Of a stretch of 60,153 nt of DNA, positions 8,396 through 16,942 are shown piece by piece (position 1 is the stretch's first letter; the number at the start of each line of letters is the position of its first letter). The notes under the pieces were generated by a model. That model was not told the DNA's origin and did not search any database. It was given only the letters and a program-made list of their open reading frames with translations. Origin of the DNA: Snodgrassella gandavensis (GTDB lineage Bacteria; Pseudomonadota; Gammaproteobacteria; Burkholderiales; Neisseriaceae); assembly GCF_914768025.1 (NCBI RefSeq), contig NZ_CAJZCE010000013.1, forward strand, positions 1 through 60,153. Reading direction: 5' to 3'. The position numbers and the translations under genes are program-made.

Positions 8396-8812
8396 ATGAT
8401 GATAATTTTTTCAATTATATTTCTGATTTTTGGTCTAATAGTGTTTAAATTTATAGATTCAATTTATCTAAAAAGATATTTAAAAGGATTACAGGATACA
8501 AGAGAATATTTAAGTGATCAGGAGATTCTGGCCTTTTATATAGATTATAAGCTATCTGAAATAAGTGTCTTAGAGTTATGGAATGAAGTTGCAACCAATT
8601 TTGATATCCCTCCCGGCTATCTGAGGCCAGAAGATTGTTTGGCTGAGATGGGGATATTACAAATTATTGTAGATCATCCCAAACTGGAAAATTTAACTGA
8701 TATTGCTAGAGAACGAGAAAAGGCATTAAACAAATCAATCGATTTGGAGAGCATTTCAACGCTTGATGATTATATTAAAGCCTTTGCAGTTAAAGCACAG
8801 ATAAAAAATTAA
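8396..8812 (+). CDS. Membrane-anchored hypothetical protein, putative immunity protein
   Basis: One strongly hydrophobic N-terminal segment (residues 2-22, IIFSIIFLIFGLIVF) anchors a cytoplasmic or periplasmic domain of about 115 residues. The sequence LELWNEVATNFDIPPGYLRP recalls small acyl-carrier-like/DUF1493-type proteins seen near toxin loci, a weak resemblance. Two adjacent ATG codons can serve as start. It stands alone between decayed segments. Confidence 0.55.
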   Translation: MMIIFSIIFLIFGLIVFKFIDSIYLKRYLKGLQDTREYLSDQEILAFYIDYKLSEISVLELWNEVATNFDIPPGYLRPEDCLAEMGILQIIVDHPKLENLTDIAREREKALNKSIDLESISTLDDYIKAFAVKAQIKN

Positions 8813-9007
8813 ATAATAAATTTATACAGAGTAGAAGAAATTCACTTTACAGCATGTAAGAATAGATATAATCTAAGATGCCATATAACTGCTATTTATC
8901 TATATACAGCATTGATAGTCTATCTATAATGACATTCGTTTGTGATAAACCTTTTGTGTAAGTCAATTATAAATAAGAGAAATATTACAATTTAGTCAGA
9001 AAGATTT

Positions 9008-9033
9008 CTATCATCTTTTAGTGATGGTTTTTT
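9008..9033 (+). terminator. Weak terminator-like hairpin
   Basis: CTATCA pairs with TGATGG (one wobble) and is followed by six T. It could end transcription from the membrane-anchored protein gene about 200 bases upstream. Confidence 0.35.
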
Positions 9034-9068
9034 ATTATATAGCAATGGATGTTTTTAGCAGCATCTTC

Positions 9069-9230
9069 TTAATAATCTGGTACAAGCAGGGAAGGTAACC
9101 GAGGATTGGCTGATAATTTATAATATTGCAAGACTCTCTATGCGGTATTGAATACGATGATGCTGATTGAAGATAAAACAAGCAACATAATTCTTTATGT
9201 CAGTTCTGTGCTAGTAATAAAGAATTTACG
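9069..9230 (+). mobile_element. Degraded 3' end of the IS3-family element
   Basis: The frame fragment reads AGKVTEDWLIIYNIARLS and matches the ARKVTEEWLTIYNTERPHEA end of OrfB with several substitutions and stops. It is followed by CATAATTCTTTATGTCAGTT, a decayed version of the IS right-end sequence. This copy is older than the others. Confidence 0.6.
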
Positions 9231-9369
9231 GTTAATATACTTGTATCGAAATAAGGCCAGAGAAACTTAAGATAGTAATAGTATTATATAGGTAATAGGC
9301 GAATAAAAATTCTAATATATTGGCACTTATCAAGTTTAATAATTGGTTTTTTATAGATAGGAATAATTG

Positions 9370-10017
9370 ATGCGTGAAAATTTAATAGGTCATCGTCACT
9401 GGGACATATTAGGATTGTGCCCAGGAGAGAATGAATTCTTTAAATCTTTTATTATTGATGTAGAGGATGGCAATCAAAAAAACAATCTGTATATCACTAT
9501 TGTAGTTTTTAGGTTGGATACTTTTGAGGCTTATTCATATTTTTATATTGAAGCTGTTAATAAGAATAAAAAGGACAAAGAAGAATGGTATATTAAAACA
9601 CAAGAATATCTTAAACAGTTAGGTAGACCAGTTGACTGGCAAAAGCCGCATCGCTACTGCATTGCTCGACATGCATTTATAATTTTAAGAAATGAAAAAT
9701 TTAAAATAGATTTAGAGAAAAATAAGCTAAATAGCAATGATATTTATCGTTATACGCTAATCTCCCAATTTAAAGAGGCTGCATTAATAAAGAAATTAAA
9801 TAGGTTGTCTGATGAAGAAAAAATCCAATTATTTACTTTGAAAGATTGGGAAATAAAACTAAAAGATAAGGAATTAAGTAATTACAGTAGAAAAGATATT
9901 TTATTTAATATTCATAGGCGCACGTATTTGTATAAAAGATTATTGGATAAAGAAAAATTTAAACAATACTATATAGAATACAATAAAGGAATAGATCAGC
10001 TTTATGGTGAAAATTAA
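9370..10017 (+). CDS. Hypothetical protein, paralogue A (unknown family)
   Basis: The 215-residue soluble protein has a strand-rich first half (FFKSFIIDVEDG, LYITIVVFRLDTFEAY), a central QLGRPVDWQKPHRYCIARHA block and a lysine-rich helical second half ending DQLYGEN. No domain was recognised. A paralogue with the same layout, sharing LKQLGRPVDW, PHRYC-ARH and RRTYLYKRL-DKE-F, lies 6.3 kb downstream. Both stand alone among orphan immunity genes. ATG at 9370 is preferred over an overlapping TTG. It could be an immunity protein or a larger decayed cassette's last gene. Confidence 0.65.
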   Translation: MRENLIGHRHWDILGLCPGENEFFKSFIIDVEDGNQKNNLYITIVVFRLDTFEAYSYFYIEAVNKNKKDKEEWYIKTQEYLKQLGRPVDWQKPHRYCIARHAFIILRNEKFKIDLEKNKLNSNDIYRYTLISQFKEAALIKKLNRLSDEEKIQLFTLKDWEIKLKDKELSNYSRKDILFNIHRRTYLYKRLLDKEKFKQYYIEYNKGIDQLYGEN

Positions 10018-10351
10018 ATATGGCAATGATTTTGTCAGGGGGGATGGTTATATAAGCTCATAGGCTTTTTTAATGGGTAGTGAGATGATAATTTGGATTC
10101 TGTTTGATTAAGGATATTACAAGTTGGACATCGGTAATGGAAAACTGTCGCCATCTTTTTTTAAACAGTAATTATATTGTGGATTGTCGCAGCTGCAGGT
10201 GGGTGATATAAATGATAATAGAACCATATGGTGTGTAGCCGGAGGTATTGTCACAACTGGAGTGTCTGTTGGTATATTGAGTAAATATTTACGTCAGGAA
10301 TGTCAGGCTATAATCAGCGTATGGCAGCTTAATAGATAAAAGGAGTTTATT

Positions 10352-11350
10352 GTGAAAATTTATGGTGATAAAAAATTAAGTAAGCTTGAAAGTATTGCCT
10401 CTAAGGCTGAGACTGAAAAAAATTATAAAAAATCATTTTCTATCAACTATATGCTAGCCAGAAATAAGGTGGCTTCTGGTATGTGGGAAATAGGTCGTAT
10501 GTGTGGTAATTCTGAGTTTCTGCGTCAGGATTTGAATAAAACATTAATCTGGGAAGTAAATGCAAATTTAAAAGATAATATACTTTTGTCAAATATTGCA
10601 GTAACTTATCGGCAGATGGGAGATTTACAAGCCTCGAAATATATTTTATCCCAAGCCTTAAAAGAGGGAGATGATGAGGCCGCATTGGATTTGGCCAAAT
10701 TGTATAATATAAGTAAAAAGGAACATAAAAGGGTAAGAGAATTACTTAATCTGGTTTTAAATAGTGAGAATGTTTCTGAGTATGCTTTGGAAGAGTCGCG
10801 CTATATTTTAAAAAATATTGATCTAAAGGGTAATATTGCTAAAACTTATGTACGATTAGGCAAGCCTATAAAATTAAATAATAAAATTTTTGAGAAACTG
10901 ATTGGTGCAGAAATAAATTTTAATTTAGAAAATTATAAAAAAGCCTGTAAGCAATTTAGAAAATTAGCTAATGAAAATAAAAGTTATACAGCGATGGATT
11001 ATTTAGGAAAAATATACCAATATGGCTTAGGTGTTGAGGCTAGTTATAAAATTAGTATTTTTTGGTACAAAAAAGCAATTCGTGCAGGTGGTGTGGATAG
11101 CTTAATAAATTTGGCTTTTTTATATAGGGATACTCAAAAAATAGATTTATATTGTGCTTATTTAAAGCAAGCAAAAAAGCATGGTAGTGATAGGGCTACT
11201 TTGTTATTGGCAAAATTATATAATATTTCTGCTAAAGAAAATCGGCGGGTAAAAAAATTGCTTAAGCAAGTTCTTAAAAGTAAAACATCAACTGTCGATC
11301 TTATTTATGAGGCAAAAAGCTTATTGAAGCAATTACAAAAAAATAGTTAA
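10352..11350 (+). CDS. Sel1/TPR-like repeat protein
   Basis: The 332-residue protein is an all-helical array. A Sel1-type repeat is clear at YTAMDYLGKIYQYGLGVE followed by FWYKKAIRAGGVDSLINLA, and further degenerate repeats run before and after it. Residues around 85-150 and 250-330 resemble each other (LAKLYNISKKEHKRV and LAKLYNISAKENRRV), so the protein contains an internal duplication. The start is GTG with AGGAG seven bases upstream. There is no signal peptide, so it is cytoplasmic. Sel1 proteins serve as interaction scaffolds and are common as orphan immunity or effector-linked genes; the role here is unknown. Confidence 0.7.
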   Translation: MKIYGDKKLSKLESIASKAETEKNYKKSFSINYMLARNKVASGMWEIGRMCGNSEFLRQDLNKTLIWEVNANLKDNILLSNIAVTYRQMGDLQASKYILSQALKEGDDEAALDLAKLYNISKKEHKRVRELLNLVLNSENVSEYALEESRYILKNIDLKGNIAKTYVRLGKPIKLNNKIFEKLIGAEINFNLENYKKACKQFRKLANENKSYTAMDYLGKIYQYGLGVEASYKISIFWYKKAIRAGGVDSLINLAFLYRDTQKIDLYCAYLKQAKKHGSDRATLLLAKLYNISAKENRRVKKLLKQVLKSKTSTVDLIYEAKSLLKQLQKNS

Positions 11351-11474
11351 GGTTATGTTGATAATGAGTAGCAGCAAGTGACATTGCTGAATGGAGAAAA
11401 ATCAATTTGCGGGACTAATAGTGGAACTGACTGGTTAGCTTATTTATCTGCACGCCATACAGAATTACAGCAAT

Positions 11475-12180
11475 GATGCTATCGATAACGATATCGGCAG
11501 TGTCCAGCAGGTAGGCGAGTGCCAGTACAACAACCTCAATCAGCTAATCAAATGGGCAGAAGGCAAACAGCAAATCAGCCTGAACCATACCGCTAACGGC
11601 CAACTGTCTACAGAAGAAAGTGTCAATAAAAAACTCAGCTACAACTACAACGCAGCCGAACGCCTGAGTAAAGGCAGCAACGACACCAGTAAACTGGATA
11701 GCTACCAATACCGGTGTATGAGCAAAACTGTAAATGGCGAGACTACTTACTATCTTTATGGCAACGAAGACCTGCCAGACGGACTAGGGCAGAACGGCAA
11801 AATGCATGTAACGTATGGTGGGAAGCCAGACGGCAACTGGGCAAGTATCAGCTTTTTGTGGCAGGCTAATCTGGGCGAAAACCTGAATCTGAAAAAGGCC
11901 AGCTATTAAGACCTGATAACTGGCCAATCTGGGTATGCTGCAACTGGGACTAAACTGTGAGGGAAAATCAAGCTGGACAATTAATAGTGATGCATATAGC
12001 CTGATAATCATGAACTGGTAGGAATTGGGGTTCTGCTAGGATGCAGAGACCGGACGGGCATACAATTACTTTCGTGATTATGATGTGGGCTGGGTGATAT
12101 AGCCAGTGTGATGCGATAGGGTTAAATGGCAGATAACTGTGTGGTTGCGAATCCCATAGAATTTACCAATTTATTTGGGT
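11475..12180 (+). pseudogene. Degraded Rhs core end (copy 3)
   Basis: A long readable stretch encodes YD-repeat-like sequence: GECQYNNLNQLIKWAEG, LSYNYNAAERLSKG, YRCMSKTVNGETTYYLYGNED, then QNGKMHVTYGGKPDGNW and LWQANLGENLNL. A stop follows KKASY, and the distal part (ETGRAYNYFRDYDVG-like) is broken by frame changes up to about 12120. This is the best-preserved of the Rhs remnants. It is GC-richer than its surroundings, and the G+C drop at its end marks where a toxin tip would begin. Confidence 0.8.
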
Positions 12181-12660
12181 TAAAAAAATGATAAGGCGAA
12201 GGGTATTTGAGACAGAGAGGGGGAAAATTTAAATTATTAATAGAACGTGCTGATCAGTGCTTTAGTCCACGTTGTGTGATTTTTACGAGGAAGTATCAGG
12301 TATTTAGTATGAGGTGGAAATGTTGGTACTAAATACGTTGGTTCCATGTGTAGGAGGGGATGTGGATAGCGATTGGATGTTGAGATTATCTTTCTATGGT
12401 TATGATAGTTTTTCAGGAATGTTTATTTTTATATACGGGGTTGGTAAAAGAGGCTGGGCTATTTGTAATGGTTTAAAGCCAAAGCAAAATTAGTATTCAG
12501 GAAGACGGCAAAATGTATTAAAAGCCGTTTATTTCTAATTAGTTCAAGGTTTGGTTTGCGTGGATTATTTGAATTGGTAATCGAAGTTTGTCAGTGGAAT
12601 TTTAATATAAAGCTATCATTAATTTTTAAATTTAGGTTGTTTTTGCAATCTATGTTTTTT
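12181..12660. other. Stretch without a supportable gene
   Basis: Between the Rhs remnant and the next membrane-protein gene are about 480 bases with only short frames in all directions. By position this would be the toxin tip of the broken Rhs gene, but no domain could be read. Confidence 0.4.
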
Positions 12661-12672
12661 TGGAGATGAAAT

Positions 12673-13200
12673 ATGAAGAAGATAATGTATATTTTTTTTG
12701 AGAAACTAAAAATTTATACAATAAATTTTGTAATATTTTTTTTACTGATAAAGATTTTTTTATGTTTAATTTCATATTACGATATGGGATATGCTGATAA
12801 GGAAACTCTACATGATGATTTTACTATAGTTGTGTTTGATGAAGAGACTTTTTATCCATTAAAGTTAAGTAAGCTTAAGGATTTTCAAAAAGAAGATTAT
12901 TCTTTTATTTCTGAAAAGAAAGTTGATCGTAAGGAATGGGATGCTGGTGATGATACGCCGTCAAGTTTTTCATATAGTATAAAGAAAATCGAAAATGGTC
13001 ATCAAATTGAAACTGAATTTAAAGATCCTGAGAGAACTGTCTGGTCTACTTATCAAGTTGTGAATAATCACATAATACCTATAAAGTCCAGATTATATGC
13101 TTTTGATTATATACTGCTGGCGATGCTACTGGCTTTTCTGACAACCTATGGATTAAATTACATCTGGAAGTGTTTTAAGATTGAATTAAGAGTTAATTAA
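12673..13200 (+). CDS. Bitopic membrane protein, putative immunity protein
   Basis: The 175-residue protein has an N-terminal transmembrane segment (residues 15-36), a hydrophilic loop of about 100 residues rich in acidic and aromatic residues, and a second transmembrane segment near residues 142-162. The loop between the segments would lie in the periplasm if the lysine-rich N-terminus stays inside. GGAG precedes the ATG at a good distance. It follows a decayed Rhs core and tip and is followed by another Rhs fragment, so it fits an immunity protein against an envelope-acting tip. No family recognised. Confidence 0.6.
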   Translation: MKKIMYIFFEKLKIYTINFVIFFLLIKIFLCLISYYDMGYADKETLHDDFTIVVFDEETFYPLKLSKLKDFQKEDYSFISEKKVDRKEWDAGDDTPSSFSYSIKKIENGHQIETEFKDPERTVWSTYQVVNNHIIPIKSRLYAFDYILLAMLLAFLTTYGLNYIWKCFKIELRVN

Positions 13201-13329
13201 GATTTTATTTATGAAATTTAGTTATATGGGCTTAATTTGGTTAGTGGTGTGATTTAATTAATCTTTTCTAATTATAAACAGCAGAACTTGGTAGTGTCGT
13301 TATTTTCGGAGATTGTACTTTTCAAAGAT

Positions 13330-13430
13330 GCAGATGCGGGACTGTTATACAACTGCTTCTGTGATTATGATGTGTAGAAAGGATGATATATCCAAGGTTT
13401 TGGATAGGGTTGAATGACGAGGTGGTTACC
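13330..13430 (+). pseudogene. Short Rhs core-end fragment (copy 4)
   Basis: The sequence encodes DADAGLLYNCFCDYDV, a stop, then a GRYIQ-like end. This is a decayed form of the ETGLHYNYFRDYD-TGRYIQ hallmark of Rhs cores. Only about 100 bases remain. Confidence 0.5.
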
Positions 13431-13487
13431 TACTCTCATCATTTAGGTCAATATCTGATGAAAATATGGGCTAATTAAGGAAAATAT

Positions 13488-13730
13488 ATGGATTATGCTG
13501 CTGGTGAAAAAGTTGAATTAGGTGATGTAGTCACTTTTGCTGGAGGACTTGAAGGAATTATTATATGTTGTTTTGACACAAAAGAATATTTTCCTGATTT
13601 TGAGTACGAATCATTTACTGATGTATGTAAATCGGGGGTTATGATTAAAACATATGGTGGTGGGTTAGTCCATTATTCATATCCTGATTACGACTTGATT
13701 TTATTAAGCAGAGCTGATTCTAAGCCATAG
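13488..13730 (+). CDS. Small strand-rich protein, putative immunity protein, paralogue 1
   Basis: The 80-residue product (GEKVELGDVVTFAGGLEGII, then CFDTKEYFPDFEYESF and YGGGLVHYSYPDYDLILL) looks like a small beta-barrel. Comparable proteins with a GDKV...GVVVCSIDTDEY...GLIHY layout occur next to Rhs and other polymorphic toxin genes in many Proteobacteria; that comparison is from memory. It follows an Rhs fragment, and the adjacent gene is its paralogue. A run of codons between the two genes encodes a hydrophobic 17-residue frame (GLVLLLAGLLGAYY) that is probably a gene scrap. Confidence 0.6.
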   Translation: MDYAAGEKVELGDVVTFAGGLEGIIICCFDTKEYFPDFEYESFTDVCKSGVMIKTYGGGLVHYSYPDYDLILLSRADSKP

Positions 13731-13838
13731 GATTGGATAAGAATGATAGAATAAAAGTGATATATGGCTTGGTTTTATTATTGGCTGGATTGCTAGGTGC
13801 TTACTATTAATTGAAATTTATTTAAGTAAGGAGTTAAA

Positions 13839-14075
13839 GTGAATTATCCAAATGGTGATGAAATAAAGGCGGGAGATAAACTTAGTTTAGAAGGAGGGAT
13901 GAATGGTATAGTATTATGTTCTTTTGATTCAAAAGATTATCTTCCTGAATTTAATTATGAATCATGGATAGATATATGTAAAACTGGAATAATGGTAGAT
14001 ACTGATGTTGCCGGTTTAATTCATTATTCTGAACCAAACCCTGAGTTTAAATTATTAGAAAGAAAAAGGTTTTAA
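13839..14075 (+). CDS. Small strand-rich protein, putative immunity protein, paralogue 2
   Basis: The 78-residue product shares its layout with the preceding gene: NGDEIKAGDKLSLEGGMNGI, FDSKDYLPEFNYESW and AGLIHYSEPNPEFKLL. About half of the positions match the neighbour by eye, so the pair arose by tandem duplication followed by divergence. The start is GTG with a good AAGGAG site. A weak hairpin with a T run follows at about 14117-14155. Confidence 0.65.
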   Translation: MNYPNGDEIKAGDKLSLEGGMNGIVLCSFDSKDYLPEFNYESWIDICKTGIMVDTDVAGLIHYSEPNPEFKLLERKRF

Positions 14076-14116
14076 TAGATTAAAGGGATGTATTTTTTAG
14101 TTAAAAATTAAATATA

Positions 14117-14155
14117 ATTATCCCGCTATTTATTATATTGCGAGATATTTTTAAA
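14117..14155 (+). terminator. Possible terminator
   Basis: TATCCCGC can pair with GCGAGATA (one mismatch) across a 13-base loop, followed by TTTTTA. It would close the small paralogue pair. Confidence 0.35.
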
Positions 14156-14179
14156 TGTTTAATTTAAAGTTGAAACTTT

Positions 14180-14735
14180 AGCTATAACGCCGCAGAGCGA
14201 CTGAGTAAAGTCAGCAATACCAGCGGAGAAATAGCCAGCTACCGGTGCGACTCGTATGGCCGGAGAATCAGTATAACCGTAAACGGCGAGAGCATCTACT
14301 ATATCTATGACAGCGATGACCTAATAGCTGGACTGGATCAGAATGGCAAAATGTGGGTAATGTTTGATTGGAAGCCAGACAGTGGCTGGGTCGCCTGCCT
14401 CTTGTGGCAGGCTAATCTGGGCGAAAGTAAGACACTGAAACCAGCTTCATTACCTGATAACTGGCCTGCTGGGCACGCTGTAACTGGCGATAAACGGTAA
14501 TGGAGAACGGAGCTGAAAAATCAATAGCGATGCAAATAATCTGATAATGATGAGCTGATAGTTGTTGGGACTCTACGCTGATGCAGCGACCGGAGGGCAT
14601 ACGATTCATTTCGTGATTAGGATGTGCTGACTGGGCGATAAAGCCAGAGTGATACGATAGGGTTGGCAGATAGAATAAGTACTTATGGTTATGCAGATGG
14701 GAGTTTGCTGTTGTACGGGCTATATGGTTTATCGT
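14180..14735 (+). pseudogene. Degraded Rhs core end (copy 5)
   Basis: The reading contains NAAERLSKVSNTSGEIASYR, then YGRRISITVNGESIYYIYDS, DLIAGLDQNGKMWVMFDWKP and LLWQANLGESKTLK. After that a frame break precedes a decayed distal part ending IGLADRISTYGYADG. It matches copy 3 region by region, which shows that the same Rhs cassette was copied repeatedly. The tip that follows is also broken. Confidence 0.8.
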
Positions 14736-14759
14736 ATTGGGGGTTGTGTACTAAATAAA

Positions 14760-15200
14760 TCTAAAAGAGGTTATACACAGGGAGCTGAATGAGGTGCTAA
14801 AGTGATATCTGTAATGGATGCTGCGACTAGTAGTGCTGTTAGGTATCGCTGTGGGAGAAAGATTAAACAAAGCTGGATATACCTTGGTATTGTCTGGTGT
14901 GGGAACAGTTAGCTGTGGCGTAACAGACGCGGTAATAGGAGAGGCTGTAGGCAGTGCTATAAAACCGATAGTGATTGGGGGATAAAGGGTATTGCCGTTG
15001 GACTGGGAGGGAGCTTGTTTTATATTATGGTTTTATTGATGGGGACGAGGAGAATTGCGAAGAGTTTGAAGAGCAATGAGGCTGTATAGTTAGGGAGATG
15101 GGCTGAGAAAGGTGTTTGGAAGAAGCTTTACTCAGTGGAAATAATGGATTTAAGTTTTGGATTTGTGGAAGAAAGCATTGAAAAAGCATTGAAAAGACAA
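14760..15200 (+). other. Decayed toxin-tip region, glycine-rich
   Basis: No frame is open throughout. Short frames encode glycine- and alanine-rich hydrophobic pieces (IAVGLGGSLFYIMV and others), which could be the remains of a membrane-inserting tip. The region lies between a decayed Rhs core and a small putative immunity gene, the place of a toxin tip. Nothing firmer can be said. Confidence 0.3.
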
Positions 15201-15221
15201 TGACTGCTAAGGGGTACTTAT

Positions 15222-15422
15222 ATGATAGAAAATCAAGTAGTTGCTCAAAATATTAGTGATTTGCTCTTAAAGACAACACGTGAGTTAGATGAGTCATTAT
15301 TGCAGGTACAAGGGTGTTGTTCTGAAAACGAATTTATTGCTTATCGTAAGGTTGTTGCTGAATTGATGAGTATTATATATTGGGATGTTTTAAAATATAT
15401 ATATCAGACACCCACATCTTAA
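15222..15422 (+). CDS. Small helical protein, putative immunity protein (paralogue of 16.5 kb gene)
   Basis: The 66-residue helical protein (NISDLLLKTTRELDESLLQV, then CSENEFIAYRKVVAELM) has the pattern of a widespread family of short orphan proteins found beside Rhs, CDI and colicin-like toxins. A second member follows 1 kb downstream. It starts at ATG with AAGGGG upstream. The family resemblance is from memory; the immunity role is inferred from the neighbourhood. Confidence 0.6.
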   Translation: MIENQVVAQNISDLLLKTTRELDESLLQVQGCCSENEFIAYRKVVAELMSIIYWDVLKYIYQTPTS

Positions 15423-15722
15423 ACCAAAAGAACTAGATTAATTAAGATTTTTATGTAGTTTAGATTCAAAGGCTAGTCAATAATCTGCTATTAAATAATT
15501 TTTATGATATTGTTCTATATTAGCTATGTTTAATAATTATTTATAGATTTGATAGTTGGTTTATTAAATGGTGGATTTTAAGCTAAGTTTATATGCAACA
15601 GATATTAATCCAGTTAAGCAGGATGGTTTTATGTTATAGGGTAGAATTACTTATATAACTATTTATTGTAATGGGTTGTGTTATTTTTAATTGATTTTCT
15701 TTGTAAATAAATGGAGTGATGC

Positions 15723-16355
15723 ATGTGTAATAGATATTTAAATCACAAATATTTTGACTTAGTACTCATTCGTGTAGGAATAAATGAATATTTTGAAGCA
15801 TATACTATGGATGTAGACGATGTTGATAATGGCATTAAGGTCACTATTGTTGTTTATAGATTAGATACTCTTGAGACTTATTCTTTTTTTGACTTTTATA
15901 TTGAAAAACCGGATAAGAAGGAATGTGTTATTAGAGCTGATAAACATTTGAAGCAGTTAGGTAGACCTGTTGACTGGAAAAGTCCTCATCGTTATTGTCT
16001 GGCTCGGCATGGATTTAGGATTTTAAGAAATGAAAAATTTAAGACTGATCTGGATAAGAATAAACTGAGTAATGAATATATTTATCGTTATATGACAATT
16101 GCACGGTTGAGAGAAACTGTATTAATAAAAAAATTAAATTTTTTGTCTGACTATGAAAAAATTCAATTATTTACACTCAAACAATGGGAAATAGACATTA
16201 AAGATTGGGAAATGGATAACTATAGTGGAAAAGATACTTTATATGCAATTTACAGAAGAACATATCTATATAAACGTTTGTATGATAAGGAAAGGTTTAG
16301 AGATTATTATTTAGAATACAATCAGTTGATTGATGAGCTTTATGGTAAAGGTTAA
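15723..16355 (+). CDS. Hypothetical protein, paralogue B (unknown family)
   Basis: The 210-residue product is the sister of the 9.37 kb protein. It shares VTIVVYRLDTLETYSFF, LKQLGRPVDW, PHRYCLARHGFRILRNEKFK and a helical end with RRTYLYKRLYDKERF and DELYGKG. Conserved W, H, R, C and RH residues in the centre suggest a structured domain with possible binding or catalytic use, but no known motif fits. ATG at 15723 has GGAGTG upstream. It is followed closely by a small helical paralogue, an order that may form a unit. Confidence 0.65.
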   Translation: MCNRYLNHKYFDLVLIRVGINEYFEAYTMDVDDVDNGIKVTIVVYRLDTLETYSFFDFYIEKPDKKECVIRADKHLKQLGRPVDWKSPHRYCLARHGFRILRNEKFKTDLDKNKLSNEYIYRYMTIARLRETVLIKKLNFLSDYEKIQLFTLKQWEIDIKDWEMDNYSGKDTLYAIYRRTYLYKRLYDKERFRDYYLEYNQLIDELYGKG

Positions 16356-16454
16356 ATACGTAGTTGATTTTGCCAAGTGAATGGCTATGTTGGGTCTTAC
16401 GATTTTCTGGTGGGCAGTTATATTTTAATTGATTTTTCTGGTTAGTATCGTGGT

Positions 16455-16685
16455 TTGAATAGTGGGGCATCTATTATACAAAAGGCTACGGCGATTAGGA
16501 TAAATGATGTATCAATGGAGATAGTCAGGTTATTGTCTAAATTGCTTCTGGAAACTGAGGGGCAATTATCTGAAGCTGAATATAAAATGCTGAAAAGAGC
16601 TTTGGGGATGACAATCGGGGAACTTCAGATAAATATTTTAGACCTGATATATGAGCAATATCCGGAACTAAGTGATATTGATTAG
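16455..16685 (+). CDS. Small helical protein, putative immunity protein (paralogue of 15.2 kb gene)
   Basis: The 76-residue product (SMEIVRLLSKLLLETEGQLS, then EAEYKMLKRALGMTIGELQI and LIYEQYPELSD) has the same two- to three-helix layout as the 15.2 kb gene: an acidic SE-E-Y/F hinge and an I-Y end. The TTG start is poor and the first residues may be non-native, so the gene may begin further inside. It follows paralogue B. Confidence 0.5.
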   Translation: MNSGASIIQKATAIRINDVSMEIVRLLSKLLLETEGQLSEAEYKMLKRALGMTIGELQINILDLIYEQYPELSDID

Positions 16686-16942
16686 TTTTATTGAGATAGC
16701 TATTTAGAGTGGCAATGGATATATTTGGTATATATCTGAAATTATTAAGAAGATGCTGTTCTGGTATCTGTTTGTATGTGCTGTTTGTGAAAGTATGTGC
16801 CAGTTAAGAAAATAGGCTATGGTAGTTGCTGATGTTGTAATAATAAGATGCTCAGGTGTAAATGGATGGCGTGATTGGTAAATTGATTGGCATGATTTTT
16901 AAGTTAAACATGTTTTGTTTACTATGGTGTTGAGAGGTATTA

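Noticed and set aside
8208-8414. A 68-codon minus-strand frame before the membrane-anchored gene
   Set aside because: No ribosome site, low complexity and no resemblance to any family; treated as chance.
13733-13810. A 17- to 25-codon hydrophobic frame between the small paralogues
   Set aside because: Too short, no good start or ribosome site; more likely a scrap of a decayed tip than a gene.
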